64,000 nt of DNA from Alishewanella metallidurans (GTDB taxonomy: Bacteria > Pseudomonadota > Gammaproteobacteria > Enterobacterales > Alteromonadaceae). The translations under genes and the position numbers were made by a program. Every line of letters begins with the position of its first letter. Within the stretch, counting starts at the first letter, position 1. The DNA lies in assembly GCF_036983985.1 (NCBI RefSeq), contig NZ_JALAHQ010000001.1:558001-622000 (forward strand), given 5' to 3'. This document shows, piece after piece, positions 1 to 8,637 of the stretch. Below the pieces are notes generated by a model. That model saw only the letters and a list, made by a program, of their open reading frames with translations, was not told where the DNA came from and did not search any database.

Positions 1-1546
1 CTCGGCCATTATCACTGTATTTAATATCCACGTTTTCGTCTTCATCTAATACGGTAATGCGTACTAAACCATTCTCAATATTTTCAAAACCGTGGATCAA
101 CGAATTCATTAGTAAGTTAGTGAATATTTGCGAGATCGCACCGGCAGGGCAGTTTAAGATAATATTATCAGGGCAGTTTACTTCAATCTGATGATGCGTT
201 TTTTTAAAGTTAGGCTGTAATGAGCGAATAATTTCGTTTAGGTAGTCAAACAAGTTAATGGTTCTAATTGCCTCGCTGGCTTGGTCTACCGCAATTTGTT
301 TAAAACTTGCTATTAGCTCAGAGGCACGCATTAAGTTTGATTGCAGCAATTCGGTACTCTGGCCTGCCTCTTCAATAAAGCTTTCCAGCATTTTTGGTGT
401 TAGGGTTTTATCGTTATAAGCTAGGGCTAAAGCTTGTAACTTTTCGTCTAAAAAGCTGGTTGCGGTAACGCCAATGCCTACTGGCGTATTTACTTCATGG
501 GTAATACCCGCCACTAAACCACCTAGTGCGGCCATTTTCTCTGATTGCACTAACCTGTCTTGTGCCTGCTTTAAATCTTCAACAATTTTCTCTAGTTCTG
601 TTTGCTTGCTACGTAGCGCATCTTCAATATGACGACGTCGTTCAATTTCTTCTTTTAAGCTTTGTTGTTTTACTTCAAGCTCTTGTTTTTGCTGCTGTAA
701 ATCCATCATGGCTTGGCTTAAACCAGACGTTTTGCGAGCAACATCTTGTTCTAACATCAGATTTTGCTGATCTAGTTTTTCATTAGATAGTAATAGTTGC
801 TTTTGTGTCGTTTCTAGTTGTGTTTTGTAATCTTGTACCCGGCTGATTAAACGGTTAAACGCATCAGCAGTAACACTAAGTTCCGAGCTATCGTCGTGTT
901 GAATTTCAATTCTAGCGCCATCTAACTGGTCTAATTCTATATCTTCTATCTGCTGGGTAAGCTCTGCTAGCGGCACAGTAAGCTGTTTACGAAATGCCAT
1001 TAAAAATAAAATGATTAAAAATGTGGTTTTTAACATGGCATTGCCAACTAAAAAGTAAATGCCTACTTTTATTCGGTCAATAACCACTGCGCGGCTTGAA
1101 AATAGCGTAACGTCGCCTACTTGAGTAGCGCGGCCAGAGAACTCAAAAATAAGCGGGAAAGTATAACCAAAGATGCCGGATTGTTGTTCGGTAAGCCTAA
1201 CGCCTTCACGGACTAATTGGGTACTAAAGCGCTCTTGTATATTGATATAACGGCCCAGTTGCGTAATTACCGCACCGCTGTCATCACGCACAATAATGCC
1301 TTCAATTGCTGGAATAGCTAATAAGCCATCGGCGATGATCATCGCCTGTTGGGTATTTAACTCCCAAATAGCACGCGTTAGGCTGCCAGAAAACGTTTGC
1401 TGCAGCGTTTCTAATTCACCATTGATATGTGCTTTAGTATTAAAGTACTCCGCAACAATTTGTCCTAATGTAACAACAAAAGTTAAAATAAAATAAACAG
1501 ACAATACCTTGGTTAACAGCTTACGAGATAAGCTTTTATGCTGCAT
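1..1546 (-). CDS. Membrane sensor histidine kinase, 3' end cut by window edge
   Basis: About 515 residues are visible; the C-terminal ATPase end lies outside the window. The start is the ATG at 1546 (MQHKSLSRKLL). A membrane segment covers roughly residues 11-30, an extracytoplasmic sensor part follows, and a second membrane segment lies near 155-176. A HAMP-like stretch and a long Gln/Glu-rich coiled coil come next. The phospho-accepting His is at about residue 350 in GGLVAGITHEVNTPVG, an NtrB/CheA-distant HisKA type. An N-box (NLLMNSLIHG) follows, and the sequence breaks off in the G1 box (YSDNGR). Family knowledge: it would autophosphorylate and pass phosphate to a receiver. It diverges from a CheY-like/GGDEF operon at 1729, a plausible but unproven partner. 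The ligand cannot be told from the sequence. Confidence 0.9.
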   Translation of the reverse strand, partial: MQHKSLSRKLLTKVLSVYFILTFVVTLGQIVAEYFNTKAHINGELETLQQTFSGSLTRAIWELNTQQAMIIADGLLAIPAIEGIIVRDDSGAVITQLGRYINIQERFSTQLVREGVRLTEQQSGIFGYTFPLIFEFSGRATQVGDVTLFSSRAVVIDRIKVGIYFLVGNAMLKTTFLIILFLMAFRKQLTVPLAELTQQIEDIELDQLDGARIEIQHDDSSELSVTADAFNRLISRVQDYKTQLETTQKQLLLSNEKLDQQNLMLEQDVARKTSGLSQAMMDLQQQKQELEVKQQSLKEEIERRRHIEDALRSKQTELEKIVEDLKQAQDRLVQSEKMAALGGLVAGITHEVNTPVGIGVTATSFLDEKLQALALAYNDKTLTPKMLESFIEEAGQSTELLQSNLMRASELIASFKQIAVDQASEAIRTINLFDYLNEIIRSLQPNFKKTHHQIEVNCPDNIILNCPAGAISQIFTNLLMNSLIHGFENIENGLVRITVLDEDENVDIKYSDNGR

Positions 1547-1576
1547 GAGAAAACCTTGTGGTAAAGAAAATTAGCA

Positions 1577-1592
1577 TTATTGTACACAATAA
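1577..1592. promoter_or_regulatory. Inverted repeat in divergent promoter region
   Basis: TTATTGT-AC-ACAATAA is a perfect 7-bp inverted repeat with a 2-nt centre, 31 bases upstream of the kinase start. The size and symmetry suit a dimeric regulator's operator. The regulator is unknown. Confidence 0.35.
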
Positions 1593-1613
1593 CGAATAAC
1601 CAGTGGTTTGCAA

Positions 1614-1649
1614 ATAGCGTATACGGCTATAGGCTATTTATAGCGTATA
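1614..1649. repeat. Two direct repeats ATAGCGTATA in the divergent intergenic region
   Basis: The 10-mer ATAGCGTATA occurs at 1614-1623 and again at 1640-1649, 26 nt apart (about 2.5 helical turns). It lies between the kinase gene and the response-regulator operon. It may be a tandem binding site, but this is inferred only from the repetition. Confidence 0.35.
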
Positions 1650-1728
1650 TGTTGCTTTATGATGGCGTAATGTATATATTTTTTCACCAATGGCGCCAAT
1701 CTTAAGACGACAAAATAGGCAGTAGTAA

Positions 1729-2094
1729 ATGGCTTTAACCGCGTTAATATGTGACGACTCTTTACTCGCTCGCAATCAGCTAAAAAAATCTTTGCCGGCA
1801 GACTTTGATGCCAACATTATTACCGCGAGTAATGGCTTGGAAGCCTTGGCTATGTTGCGTACTCAAGAAGTGGGTATCGTGTTTCTTGATTTAACCATGC
1901 CAGAACTTGATGGTATTGGCGTACTTGAAGCAATAAAGTCAGAGGGCATGGACTGTTTAGTTATTGTCGTGTCAGCAGATATTCAGCCAGAAATGCAAAA
2001 GCGAGTAATGGACTTGGGCGCATTAGCCTTTATTCAAAAACCAGCAAATGCGGCTAAATTGACTGATGTTATGCATAAGTATGGCCTAATATGA
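1729..2094 (+). CDS. CheY-like single-domain response regulator
   Basis: 121 residues, a stand-alone receiver domain. The acidic pair is D9/D10, the phospho-acceptor D54 lies in FLDLTMPELDG, Ser82 is in the usual Thr/Ser place, and K104 is in FIQKPANA. There is no output domain, so it must act by protein contact. Its last 4 bases overlap the next gene (ATGA), which encodes a CheC-like protein, so the pair is probably translationally coupled. Family knowledge: CheC/CheX proteins dephosphorylate CheY-type regulators. Inference: the neighbour is its phosphatase or partner, and the divergent kinase upstream could be the phospho-donor. Confidence 0.92.
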   Translation: MALTALICDDSLLARNQLKKSLPADFDANIITASNGLEALAMLRTQEVGIVFLDLTMPELDGIGVLEAIKSEGMDCLVIVVSADIQPEMQKRVMDLGALAFIQKPANAAKLTDVMHKYGLI

Positions 2095-2705
2095 CAGATT
2101 TTAGTTTTAGCGAAGAGCAACGTGATGGTTTGCAAGAGCTAGTAAATATCGCTATGGGCTTAGCCAGCGATAAGCTTGCTCGCTATCTTAATACGCTAGT
2201 GCATTTACAAGTGCCAGCGATCAAGCTGGTGAAGACCGACTATTTGCCTACGCATTTTGCTAACCGTTATCCACAACAAAGCATGACTATGATTAGCTTA
2301 GGGTTTTTTGGTGATCACGGCTTGCGTGGTGAAACCATTATGCTGTATCAACTAGCCAATGTTGATACTATCGCTAAGCTGCTTGGTTACAATAATGACG
2401 ATAGCTCTGAAGCAGAAATGCTGACTGATATCAGTTCTATTTTAACGACAACCTTTCTAAATGGTTTGGCCGAACAACTAGAAAACAATTTCTCGTACGC
2501 TGCACCACGTATTTTATCAAGCCGTGATCAACATTTTGCGGAAAAGCTAGCATCAACCGCTAAACAGTGGCAGCTAGCATTACAAGTAGATATTCGTTAT
2601 CAACTGATCGATTATAGTTTTAACTGTGACATGATCTTGCTGATCCCAGGCGAAGCAGTGCTACGTTTGCGTGTTATTTTGGATAAGATTCTGGCAAATT
2701 TCTAG
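2091..2705 (+). CDS. CheC/CheX-family chemotaxis-phosphatase-like protein
   Basis: 204 residues. The N-terminal half has the CheC signature ExxN (E16, N19 in LQELVNIAMG), followed by a Pro about 23 residues on. The second half carries a related but altered signature, EMLTDISSILTTTFLNGLAE, in which Ser replaces the catalytic Asn, so that site is probably inactive. Family knowledge: CheC-type proteins remove phosphate from receiver aspartates through the ExxN pair. Its start overlaps the CheY-like gene and its stop overlaps the GTG start of the diguanylate cyclase gene by one base, so all three look like one coupled operon. The exact role is not known. Confidence 0.82.
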   Translation: MTDFSFSEEQRDGLQELVNIAMGLASDKLARYLNTLVHLQVPAIKLVKTDYLPTHFANRYPQQSMTMISLGFFGDHGLRGETIMLYQLANVDTIAKLLGYNNDDSSEAEMLTDISSILTTTFLNGLAEQLENNFSYAAPRILSSRDQHFAEKLASTAKQWQLALQVDIRYQLIDYSFNCDMILLIPGEAVLRLRVILDKILANF

Positions 2706-3640
2706 TGCAACTTGATTGGTTATTGCAACCACTACTCTCACAGCTAAATACCGGTGTGTTGATTTTAGACAGTCAACATAACGTTGTATTTTTAAATCAG
2801 TTTATCACTAGGCGTGCCGATCTGCAGCTGGCTGAAGTTGAAGGCAAACTGGTTTACACTGTTTTTTCTGGTTTACCTGAAGCTTGGCTAAGGCGCAAAT
2901 TAGACGGCGTGTTGGCGTTGCAGGCTCCCGCGTTTAGTAGTTGGGAGCAGCGGCAATATATTATTAAATTACCTCATCTGCGGCCAGTTAGTAGTGATAG
3001 CGAGTATATGGCACAAAACTGCAGTATGCTGCCGTTAACTGCGCCTGATGGCGTATCGCAGTATGTGTGTCTGTTAATAGAAGATGCAACCGATGCTTAT
3101 GTATATCAGCATCAGTTGCAGCAAAGTATGTCTATGCTAGAGCTGGCGAATCGTACTGACGGTTTAACCGGCGTATATAACCGCAGCTACTGGCAATCGC
3201 AATTAGAATACGAGACACAGCGCGCGGCTCGTTACCAACACCCGGTATCTTTATTATTATTTGATCTTGATAAGTTTAAGCAATTGAATGATCGCTATGG
3301 CCATCAAGGTGGCGATGCCGTGCTTATTGAGCTGTCAGCAATGATTACTGAGTTATTACGTGATACTGATTTGCTGGGTCGTTATGGCGGTGAAGAGTTT
3401 GGTATTATTTTACCAGAAACTAATTTGGCGTGCGCGCAATTGGTTGCAAATCGAGTTTGCGCCGCCGTTGCTGCGCAAAAAATACTGTTTAATGGCCAAT
3501 CTATCGCGGTTACTATCAGTATTGGCGTTGCCAGTTATACCAACCAAACTGCCGATGAGTTAATACAGCAAGCTGATATGGCACTGTATAATGCAAAGCG
3601 ATTAGGGCGTAACCAAGTTGCAGTTTGGACCGCGGATTAA
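2705..3640 (+). CDS. PAS-GGDEF diguanylate cyclase
   Basis: 311 residues beginning at a GTG that shares a base with the previous stop codon. Residues 1-130 look like a PAS-type sensory domain (LNTGVLILDSQHNVVFLN). A short linker leads to a GGDEF domain at about 150-311. The active motif is GGEEF (residues 228-232), with an intact RxxD inhibitory site (RDTD, 219-222) five residues before it. It should therefore make cyclic di-GMP from two GTP and be subject to product inhibition. No transmembrane segment is seen, so it is cytosolic. Being third in an operon with a receiver and a CheC-like protein suggests phospho-signalling into c-di-GMP output. Confidence 0.93.
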   Translation: MQLDWLLQPLLSQLNTGVLILDSQHNVVFLNQFITRRADLQLAEVEGKLVYTVFSGLPEAWLRRKLDGVLALQAPAFSSWEQRQYIIKLPHLRPVSSDSEYMAQNCSMLPLTAPDGVSQYVCLLIEDATDAYVYQHQLQQSMSMLELANRTDGLTGVYNRSYWQSQLEYETQRAARYQHPVSLLLFDLDKFKQLNDRYGHQGGDAVLIELSAMITELLRDTDLLGRYGGEEFGIILPETNLACAQLVANRVCAAVAAQKILFNGQSIAVTISIGVASYTNQTADELIQQADMALYNAKRLGRNQVAVWTAD

Positions 3641-3682
3641 AACTGGCATTCATAATTCTTAAAATATAGTCGCTATTAATTA

Positions 3683-3712
3683 TTGACAGAAGTGTTTTAG
3701 TCTGTGCATATT
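3683..3712 (+). promoter_or_regulatory. Candidate promoter of the thr operon
   Basis: A perfect -35 hexamer TTGACA lies at 3683-3688. The best -10 match 18 bases on is CATATT (3707-3712). Transcription would then begin around 3718-3722, almost on the leader-peptide ATG. The -10 assignment is uncertain. Confidence 0.5.
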
Positions 3713-3713
3713 A

Positions 3714-3776
3714 ATGACGATGAAAATAACAACGATAGCACTCACCACTATTACCACCACCAACCCTTCGGGGTAG
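3714..3776 (+). CDS. thrL: thr operon leader peptide
   Basis: A 20-residue ORF, MTMKITTIALTTITTTNPSG, of which 8 residues are Thr and 3 are Ile. It lies immediately before a strong terminator and thrA. An 18-residue version starting at the second ATG (3720) is equally possible, because no clear ribosome-binding site precedes either ATG. Family knowledge: ThrL of enteric bacteria senses charged tRNA-Thr and tRNA-Ile by ribosome stalling. The Thr codon cluster at 3744-3761 puts a stalled ribosome upstream of the antiterminator arm, while one that reaches the stop at 3774-3776 would cover it. It is a cis-acting peptide, not an enzyme. Confidence 0.9.
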   Translation: MTMKITTIALTTITTTNPSG

Positions 3777-3840
3777 GAGGTCAGCGGTGTGTCGTCTTTA
3801 AAAAAGACCCGTGACCTCAAATGTCACGGGTCTTTTTTTT
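3777..3840 (+). terminator. thr attenuator (antiterminator/terminator switch)
   Basis: The terminator hairpin pairs 3801-3815 with 3823-3837 (core GACCCGTGAC / GTCACGGGTC, 7-nt loop) and runs into eight Ts. The competing antiterminator pairs GAGGTCA (3777-3783) with TGACCTC (3812-3818), which takes the left arm and loop of the terminator. A small inner hairpin, GTCTTT/AAAGAC (3794-3799/3803-3808), can sit inside the antiterminator. The hairpin ACCC-TTCG-GGGT (3763-3774), with a UUCG tetraloop, overlaps the end of thrL and could be the pause hairpin. Confidence 0.88.
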
Positions 3841-3925
3841 GCTTAACTATTAGCGGCTATTGCTAAGTAATCCAACAATCACGCTAACTGATAATAACTG
3901 TAAGTTATGCACAAGGAGTTAAAAC

Positions 3926-6385
3926 ATGAAGGTGCTTAAATTTGGCGGGTCGTCGCTAGCGTCGATACAACGTTTTGCGGAGGTGGTAAAAATTGTGCAA
4001 CAGCAGGCTAGCGTTGAACGTCTATGTTTGGTGTTATCCGCCCCGCAAGGTGTTACCAATACTTTGGTTGAGTTAACCGATTTAGCTTATTTGGGGGCAG
4101 ACTTTAAACCATTATTGCAGCAACTGCAGCAGCGTTATCAGCAACTGGCCACTGATGCGGTGACTTTGCATCCGCATATAAATTTAGAGCAAGTGCAACA
4201 AGTAATAACGTTGCAGCTGGCACAATTAGAGCGACAGCTTAGCGGTATGCAACTGTTGCTGCATTGCCCTGATCATATTAAAGCGCAGATTTTAGGGTTA
4301 GGTGAGCAGTTTAGTGTCGCATTAACCACCGCCTTGCTAAGTGCAAATCACATTTCAGCGTTGGCGTTAAATGCTATAGAGTTACTAAAAAGTAGTGGTG
4401 ACTATTTGAATGCGACGGCTGATATTGCTGCGTCTGAGCTTACGCTTTCGTCAGTAATTACCCAAGAAAATGCGCAAGTGTTAGTTATTGCTGGCTTTGT
4501 TTCCAGTAATGCACAGGGTGAAATTTGCTTACTTGGTCGCAATGGTTCTGACTATTCTGGTGCCGTTGTTGCCGCTAGTATTCGCGCCTCAGCCTATGAA
4601 ATATGGACTGACGTTGACGGGGTTTATAGTGCCGATCCACGTCAGGTGAAAAATGCCAAGTTAATTGACCGATTATCTTATGATGAAGCTATGGAGCTAT
4701 CGTATTTTGGCGCAAAAGTTTTGCACCCTAAAACTATTGGTCCACTAGCTCGTTACAACATTCCTTGTTATATAAAAAATACCACTAACCCTTCAGCTCC
4801 CGGCACCTGTATTGATAATAGCGGCGAGGGCAATGCGTTGGTTAAAGGTATTTCTAGCCTTGAGCATTTAGCCTTAATTACGGTGTCAGGCCCCGGTTTA
4901 AAAGGCGTAGTAGGTATGGCAAGCCGAGTGTTTGCTTCTATGGCTCGCGCGCAAATATCGGTTAGCTTAATTACACAGTCATCGTCTGAATTTAGTATCA
5001 GTTTTTGTGTGCCGCAGCTGCATTTATCTGCTGCGAAAAAGGCGCTCCAACAAGAATTTGAGCTTGAGTTACAAGCAGGTTTGTTACGACCTTTGTGTAT
5101 TTTGTCAGACATGGCCATTGTCAGCTTAGTTGGTGATGGCATGCGCCAGCATCGTGGTGTTGCAGCGAAGTTTTTTGCCTCTTTAGCCCAAGCGAGAGTT
5201 AACGTAGTGGCAATAGCACAAGACAGCAATGAGCGCTCTATTTCAGCTGTTATTGAACAAGCTGCCTGCAAAAACGCGGTTAAGGTATGCCACGAAAACT
5301 TCTTTAGTCACATTCCTAGTATCGATGTGTTTTTAGTCGGTTGCGGCGTAGTGGGCACAGAGTTGCTAGCGCAAATACAGCGTCAACAAGCGTTTTTACA
5401 CAGCCGGCAGGTTAAAGTCACGGTATATGGTATCGCCAACAGTAAAAAATTACTGCTCAATGGCGAGGGTATAGCTTTACCACAATGGCAGCAGCGACTC
5501 GCTGCTAGCTCTTTAGAATTTTCATTAGCAACGCTTAGCCAGTTTGCGCAGCAGCAAAATTTAACTAATCCGGTATTAGTTGATTGCACTAGCTCTGAAC
5601 GGGTTGCTGCACAGTATGTTGATTTTATGGCTGCGGGCTTTCATGTCGTAACGCCGAACAAAAAAGCTAATACGGCATCGTATGCTTATTATCAGCAACT
5701 ACGCCAATTAGCGCAGCGGCATCGGCGCCGATTTTTATACGAGACTACCGTTGGTGCTGGCTTACCGGTTATTGATACCTTGCAAGGTTTGCTGAATGCG
5801 GGTGATGAACTACTGGCGTTTGAAGGCATTTTATCCGGCTCGTTATCATATATATTTGGTGAATTAGAAGCGGGTGTTGCTTTATCAACCGTAACACAAA
5901 AAGCCAAAGCTATAGGTTTTACTGAACCCGATCCGCGAGATGATTTATCCGGCATGGACGTGGCACGTAAGCTACTTATTCTAGCGCGTGAAGCGGGTTT
6001 GGAGTTAGAGCTAAGTGATGTTGAGGTAGAGTCTGTATTGCCGCAAGGGTTTGCTGCTGGTGCTAGCACCGAAGAGTTTTTAGCCAAATTACCAGAATTA
6101 GATACCAAATTTGCTCAGCGTATTGCCGATGCAAATGCACAAGGTAAGGTGCTGCGTTATATTGGCGAAATAGTCGATGGTAAATGTAAAGTAGCAATTA
6201 AGGCTTTGGCGCTAGATCACCCGTTAGCAAAAGTAAAAGACGGTGAAAATGCATTGGCAATACATAGCCGTTATTATCAGCCTATTCCTTTTGTGCTTCG
6301 AGGCTATGGCGCAGGCGCGGCAGTAACTTCAGCTGGGGTGTTTAGCGATATTATGCGCACCCTTGGCTGGCAGCAGCAGGTGTAA
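3926..6385 (+). CDS. thrA: Bifunctional aspartokinase I / homoserine dehydrogenase I
   Basis: 819 residues, matching the usual length of about 820. The aspartokinase domain opens with KFGGSS (residues 4-9) and covers about 1-290. Two ACT-type regulatory domains follow (about 310-460), then homoserine dehydrogenase (about 465-819) with the NAD(P)-binding start VFLVGCGVVGTELL and VTPNKKAN. It catalyses the first and third steps from aspartate to threonine. Family knowledge: threonine inhibits both activities through the ACT region. An AAGGAG-type site lies before the ATG at 3926. It is first in thrABC, behind the thrL attenuator, so it should be derepressed when charged Thr/Ile tRNA is scarce. 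Confidence 0.97.
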   Translation: MKVLKFGGSSLASIQRFAEVVKIVQQQASVERLCLVLSAPQGVTNTLVELTDLAYLGADFKPLLQQLQQRYQQLATDAVTLHPHINLEQVQQVITLQLAQLERQLSGMQLLLHCPDHIKAQILGLGEQFSVALTTALLSANHISALALNAIELLKSSGDYLNATADIAASELTLSSVITQENAQVLVIAGFVSSNAQGEICLLGRNGSDYSGAVVAASIRASAYEIWTDVDGVYSADPRQVKNAKLIDRLSYDEAMELSYFGAKVLHPKTIGPLARYNIPCYIKNTTNPSAPGTCIDNSGEGNALVKGISSLEHLALITVSGPGLKGVVGMASRVFASMARAQISVSLITQSSSEFSISFCVPQLHLSAAKKALQQEFELELQAGLLRPLCILSDMAIVSLVGDGMRQHRGVAAKFFASLAQARVNVVAIAQDSNERSISAVIEQAACKNAVKVCHENFFSHIPSIDVFLVGCGVVGTELLAQIQRQQAFLHSRQVKVTVYGIANSKKLLLNGEGIALPQWQQRLAASSLEFSLATLSQFAQQQNLTNPVLVDCTSSERVAAQYVDFMAAGFHVVTPNKKANTASYAYYQQLRQLAQRHRRRFLYETTVGAGLPVIDTLQGLLNAGDELLAFEGILSGSLSYIFGELEAGVALSTVTQKAKAIGFTEPDPRDDLSGMDVARKLLILAREAGLELELSDVEVESVLPQGFAAGASTEEFLAKLPELDTKFAQRIADANAQGKVLRYIGEIVDGKCKVAIKALALDHPLAKVKDGENALAIHSRYYQPIPFVLRGYGAGAAVTSAGVFSDIMRTLGWQQQV

Positions 6386-6387
6386 TA

Positions 6388-7344
6388 ATGCAAACCTTAA
6401 ATATGGCCTATATAAAGCGTTATTATGCGCCGGCTTCAACCGGTAATTTGTCTGTAGGTTTTGACCTGCTAGGTGCCGCATTTGAGCCAGTAAGTGGCGA
6501 ATTGTTTGGGGACGTACTGGATATTTGCGCCGAGCAAGCTGAAATGACGCTAGCTATAGTAGGGCGCTATGTACACCAATTACCGGCTGATCACAGTGAT
6601 AATTTGGTGTTAAGCTGCTTCTATGCCTTTGAACGCAAAGTCGGCCAAGCTTTACCTAGATTAGCGCTGCGGCTGCATAAAAACCTGCCAGTAGGCAGTG
6701 GGCTTGGCTCTAGTGCTTGCTCTATTGTAGTTGCCTGTTACGCGTTTAACGATTACTTTAATAAACCACTGTCTAATGTTGAATTGCTGCAGCTAATGGC
6801 TGAAGCTGAAGGCGGTGTAAGTGGCAGTGTGCATTATGATAATGTTGCGCCCTCATACTTGGGTGGGCTGCAACTGATGCTGCCACAAAGTGAACATATT
6901 TGTCGCAGGTTGCCGTGGTTTGAGCATTGGCGAGTGGTACTTAGTTATCCCGGCACAGTACTCTCAACTAAGGCCGCCCGCGCGGTTTTGCCAACAGAGT
7001 TAAGTTTAAGTCACAGTATTGAGTTTGCGGGCATGTTAAGCCGCTTTGTTAGTGCACTTTATATTAAAGACGAAGCCGATGCCGCAGCCGCACTACAAGA
7101 TTTAGTTGCAGAGCAGGCACGTATTGCCTTATTGCCTGAGTTGCCGCAATTGCGAGCTGCTTTATGCGCACGGGGGATATTGCATCTGGGTATTTCTGGT
7201 GCAGGGCCTACTTTGTTCGCGCTATGTCAAAACGACAGCCAAGCCGAATTTGCGGCTCATTATTTATCGCGGCATTATGAAAAGAATCAGGACGCGACAA
7301 CGCAAATTTGTCGCTTGTCATTATCCGGCGCTAGAGCGCTGTAG
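6388..7344 (+). CDS. thrB: Homoserine kinase
   Basis: 318 residues of the GHMP kinase family. The glycine-rich ATP loop is PVGSGLGSSAC and the N-terminal motif YAPASTGNLSVGFDLLGAA is typical. A C-terminal ISGAGPTLFAL motif is also present. It phosphorylates homoserine to O-phosphohomoserine, the substrate of ThrC. The start at 6388 follows an AGGTG site and lies 2 bases after thrA. A second Met at residue 6 is a possible alternative, since family members usually begin nearer the YAPAS motif. Confidence 0.97.
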   Translation: MQTLNMAYIKRYYAPASTGNLSVGFDLLGAAFEPVSGELFGDVLDICAEQAEMTLAIVGRYVHQLPADHSDNLVLSCFYAFERKVGQALPRLALRLHKNLPVGSGLGSSACSIVVACYAFNDYFNKPLSNVELLQLMAEAEGGVSGSVHYDNVAPSYLGGLQLMLPQSEHICRRLPWFEHWRVVLSYPGTVLSTKAARAVLPTELSLSHSIEFAGMLSRFVSALYIKDEADAAAALQDLVAEQARIALLPELPQLRAALCARGILHLGISGAGPTLFALCQNDSQAEFAAHYLSRHYEKNQDATTQICRLSLSGARAL

Positions 7345-7353
7345 GAACGAGAC

Positions 7354-8637
7354 ATGCAGTTAACCAATCTTAAAGTATCGAATGAACAGGTAAATTTTTT
7401 ACAAGCAGTGCGTCAGGGGTTAGGCCAACAGCAAGGGCTGTTTTTTCCTACCCATTGGCCTAAGTTAGATATTAATGGCCTGTTGGCCATGCCTCTGGTA
7501 GAACGCAGCAGTGCAATATTACACGCGCTTATTGGTGACGAATTAACTGCAGCTGAAATTAAACAAATGGTAACTATGGCGTTTACTTTTATTGCGCCCT
7601 TAGTACCGGTAAGTGATGATATTAGCTGTTTAGAACTTTTTCATGGCCCAACCTTAGCCTTTAAGGATTTTGGCGCGCGCTTTATGGCGCAAGCTTTGGT
7701 TAAAGCGCAATCGGGCAAAAAGACCACTATTGTTACCGCAACTTCTGGCGATACCGGTGCTGCGGTGGCGCATGCGTTTTATAAACAACCCGGCGTGCAA
7801 GTGGTGATTTTATTTCCTAAAGGAAAAATTAGTCCGCTGCAGGAAAAACTATTTACTACCTTAGGTGAAAATATTACTACGCTGGCGGTCGAGGGAGATT
7901 TTGATCAATGCCAAGCGTTAGTAAAACAGGTGTTTGATCATAAAGCATTAGTGGAAAAACTGAGTATTACCTCAGCAAACTCAATTAATATTAGTCGGTT
8001 GTTCGCGCAAATTTGCTATTACTTTGAGGCGATGGCGCAAGTGCCTGTAGCAAAACGCGAGCAGGTGGTTATTGCCGTACCTAGTGGTAATTTCGGTAAT
8101 CTTACCGCCGGTTTAATTGCCAAAGCACTTGGCCTGCCGATTAAACGTATGGTTGCAGCAACTAATGCTAACGACACTGTACCGCGCTATTGGCGCAGTG
8201 GCCAGTGGCTAGCAAAGCCTACTGTAGCAACACTATCTAACGCTATGGATGTAGCCGCACCTAATAATTGGCCGCGAGTAGAAGCACTGTTAACACAAGG
8301 CGTGATAGCGCGTAGTGACATTGAGACGATGAAAGTAGATGAAGATGATACCGTGCTTAGTGTTCGCCAGTTATCGCAATTGGGTTATCTTAGCGAACCT
8401 CATGCCGGTGTTGCTTATAAGGCACTAAAACGCAGTTTGCAGCCAGGAGAATACGGTATTTTTCTTGGTACTGCGCACCCAGCTAAGTTTAAAGAACAGG
8501 TTGAAAATATCCTCGGTACACTTATTGGCTTACCTGAAACACTAGCGCGCTGCGCTTCAGAACAAGGTTTAAGCAAAGATATTCCTGCCAACTTTTTTGC
8601 GCTAGAGCAAGAGTTATTAAAGTTGGAGCAAGTTTAA
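7354..8637 (+). CDS. thrC: Threonine synthase
   Basis: 427 residues. The PLP-binding lysine is in HGPTLAFKDFGARF, and the phosphate-binding loop VTATSGDTGAAVAHAF and SGNFGNLTAG are both present. It converts O-phosphohomoserine to threonine. The start follows an AGGAACG site 9 bases after thrB, completing thrABC. The stop TAA overlaps the ATG of ung (TAATG), so ung is probably translationally coupled to the operon. Confidence 0.97.
   Translation: MQLTNLKVSNEQVNFLQAVRQGLGQQQGLFFPTHWPKLDINGLLAMPLVERSSAILHALIGDELTAAEIKQMVTMAFTFIAPLVPVSDDISCLELFHGPTLAFKDFGARFMAQALVKAQSGKKTTIVTATSGDTGAAVAHAFYKQPGVQVVILFPKGKISPLQEKLFTTLGENITTLAVEGDFDQCQALVKQVFDHKALVEKLSITSANSINISRLFAQICYYFEAMAQVPVAKREQVVIAVPSGNFGNLTAGLIAKALGLPIKRMVAATNANDTVPRYWRSGQWLAKPTVATLSNAMDVAAPNNWPRVEALLTQGVIARSDIETMKVDEDDTVLSVRQLSQLGYLSEPHAGVAYKALKRSLQPGEYGIFLGTAHPAKFKEQVENILGTLIGLPETLARCASEQGLSKDIPANFFALEQELLKLEQV

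Noticed and set aside
526..786. Plus-strand ORF over the kinase gene
   Set aside because: It is antisense to the coiled-coil and HisKA coding region of a clear histidine kinase.
4768..5271. 167-codon antisense ORF inside thrA (and similar antisense ORFs in pdxJ, lepA, barA and others)
   Set aside because: Mirror of a strongly conserved coding frame; low-complexity Ser/Ala/Thr-rich sequence with no family features.
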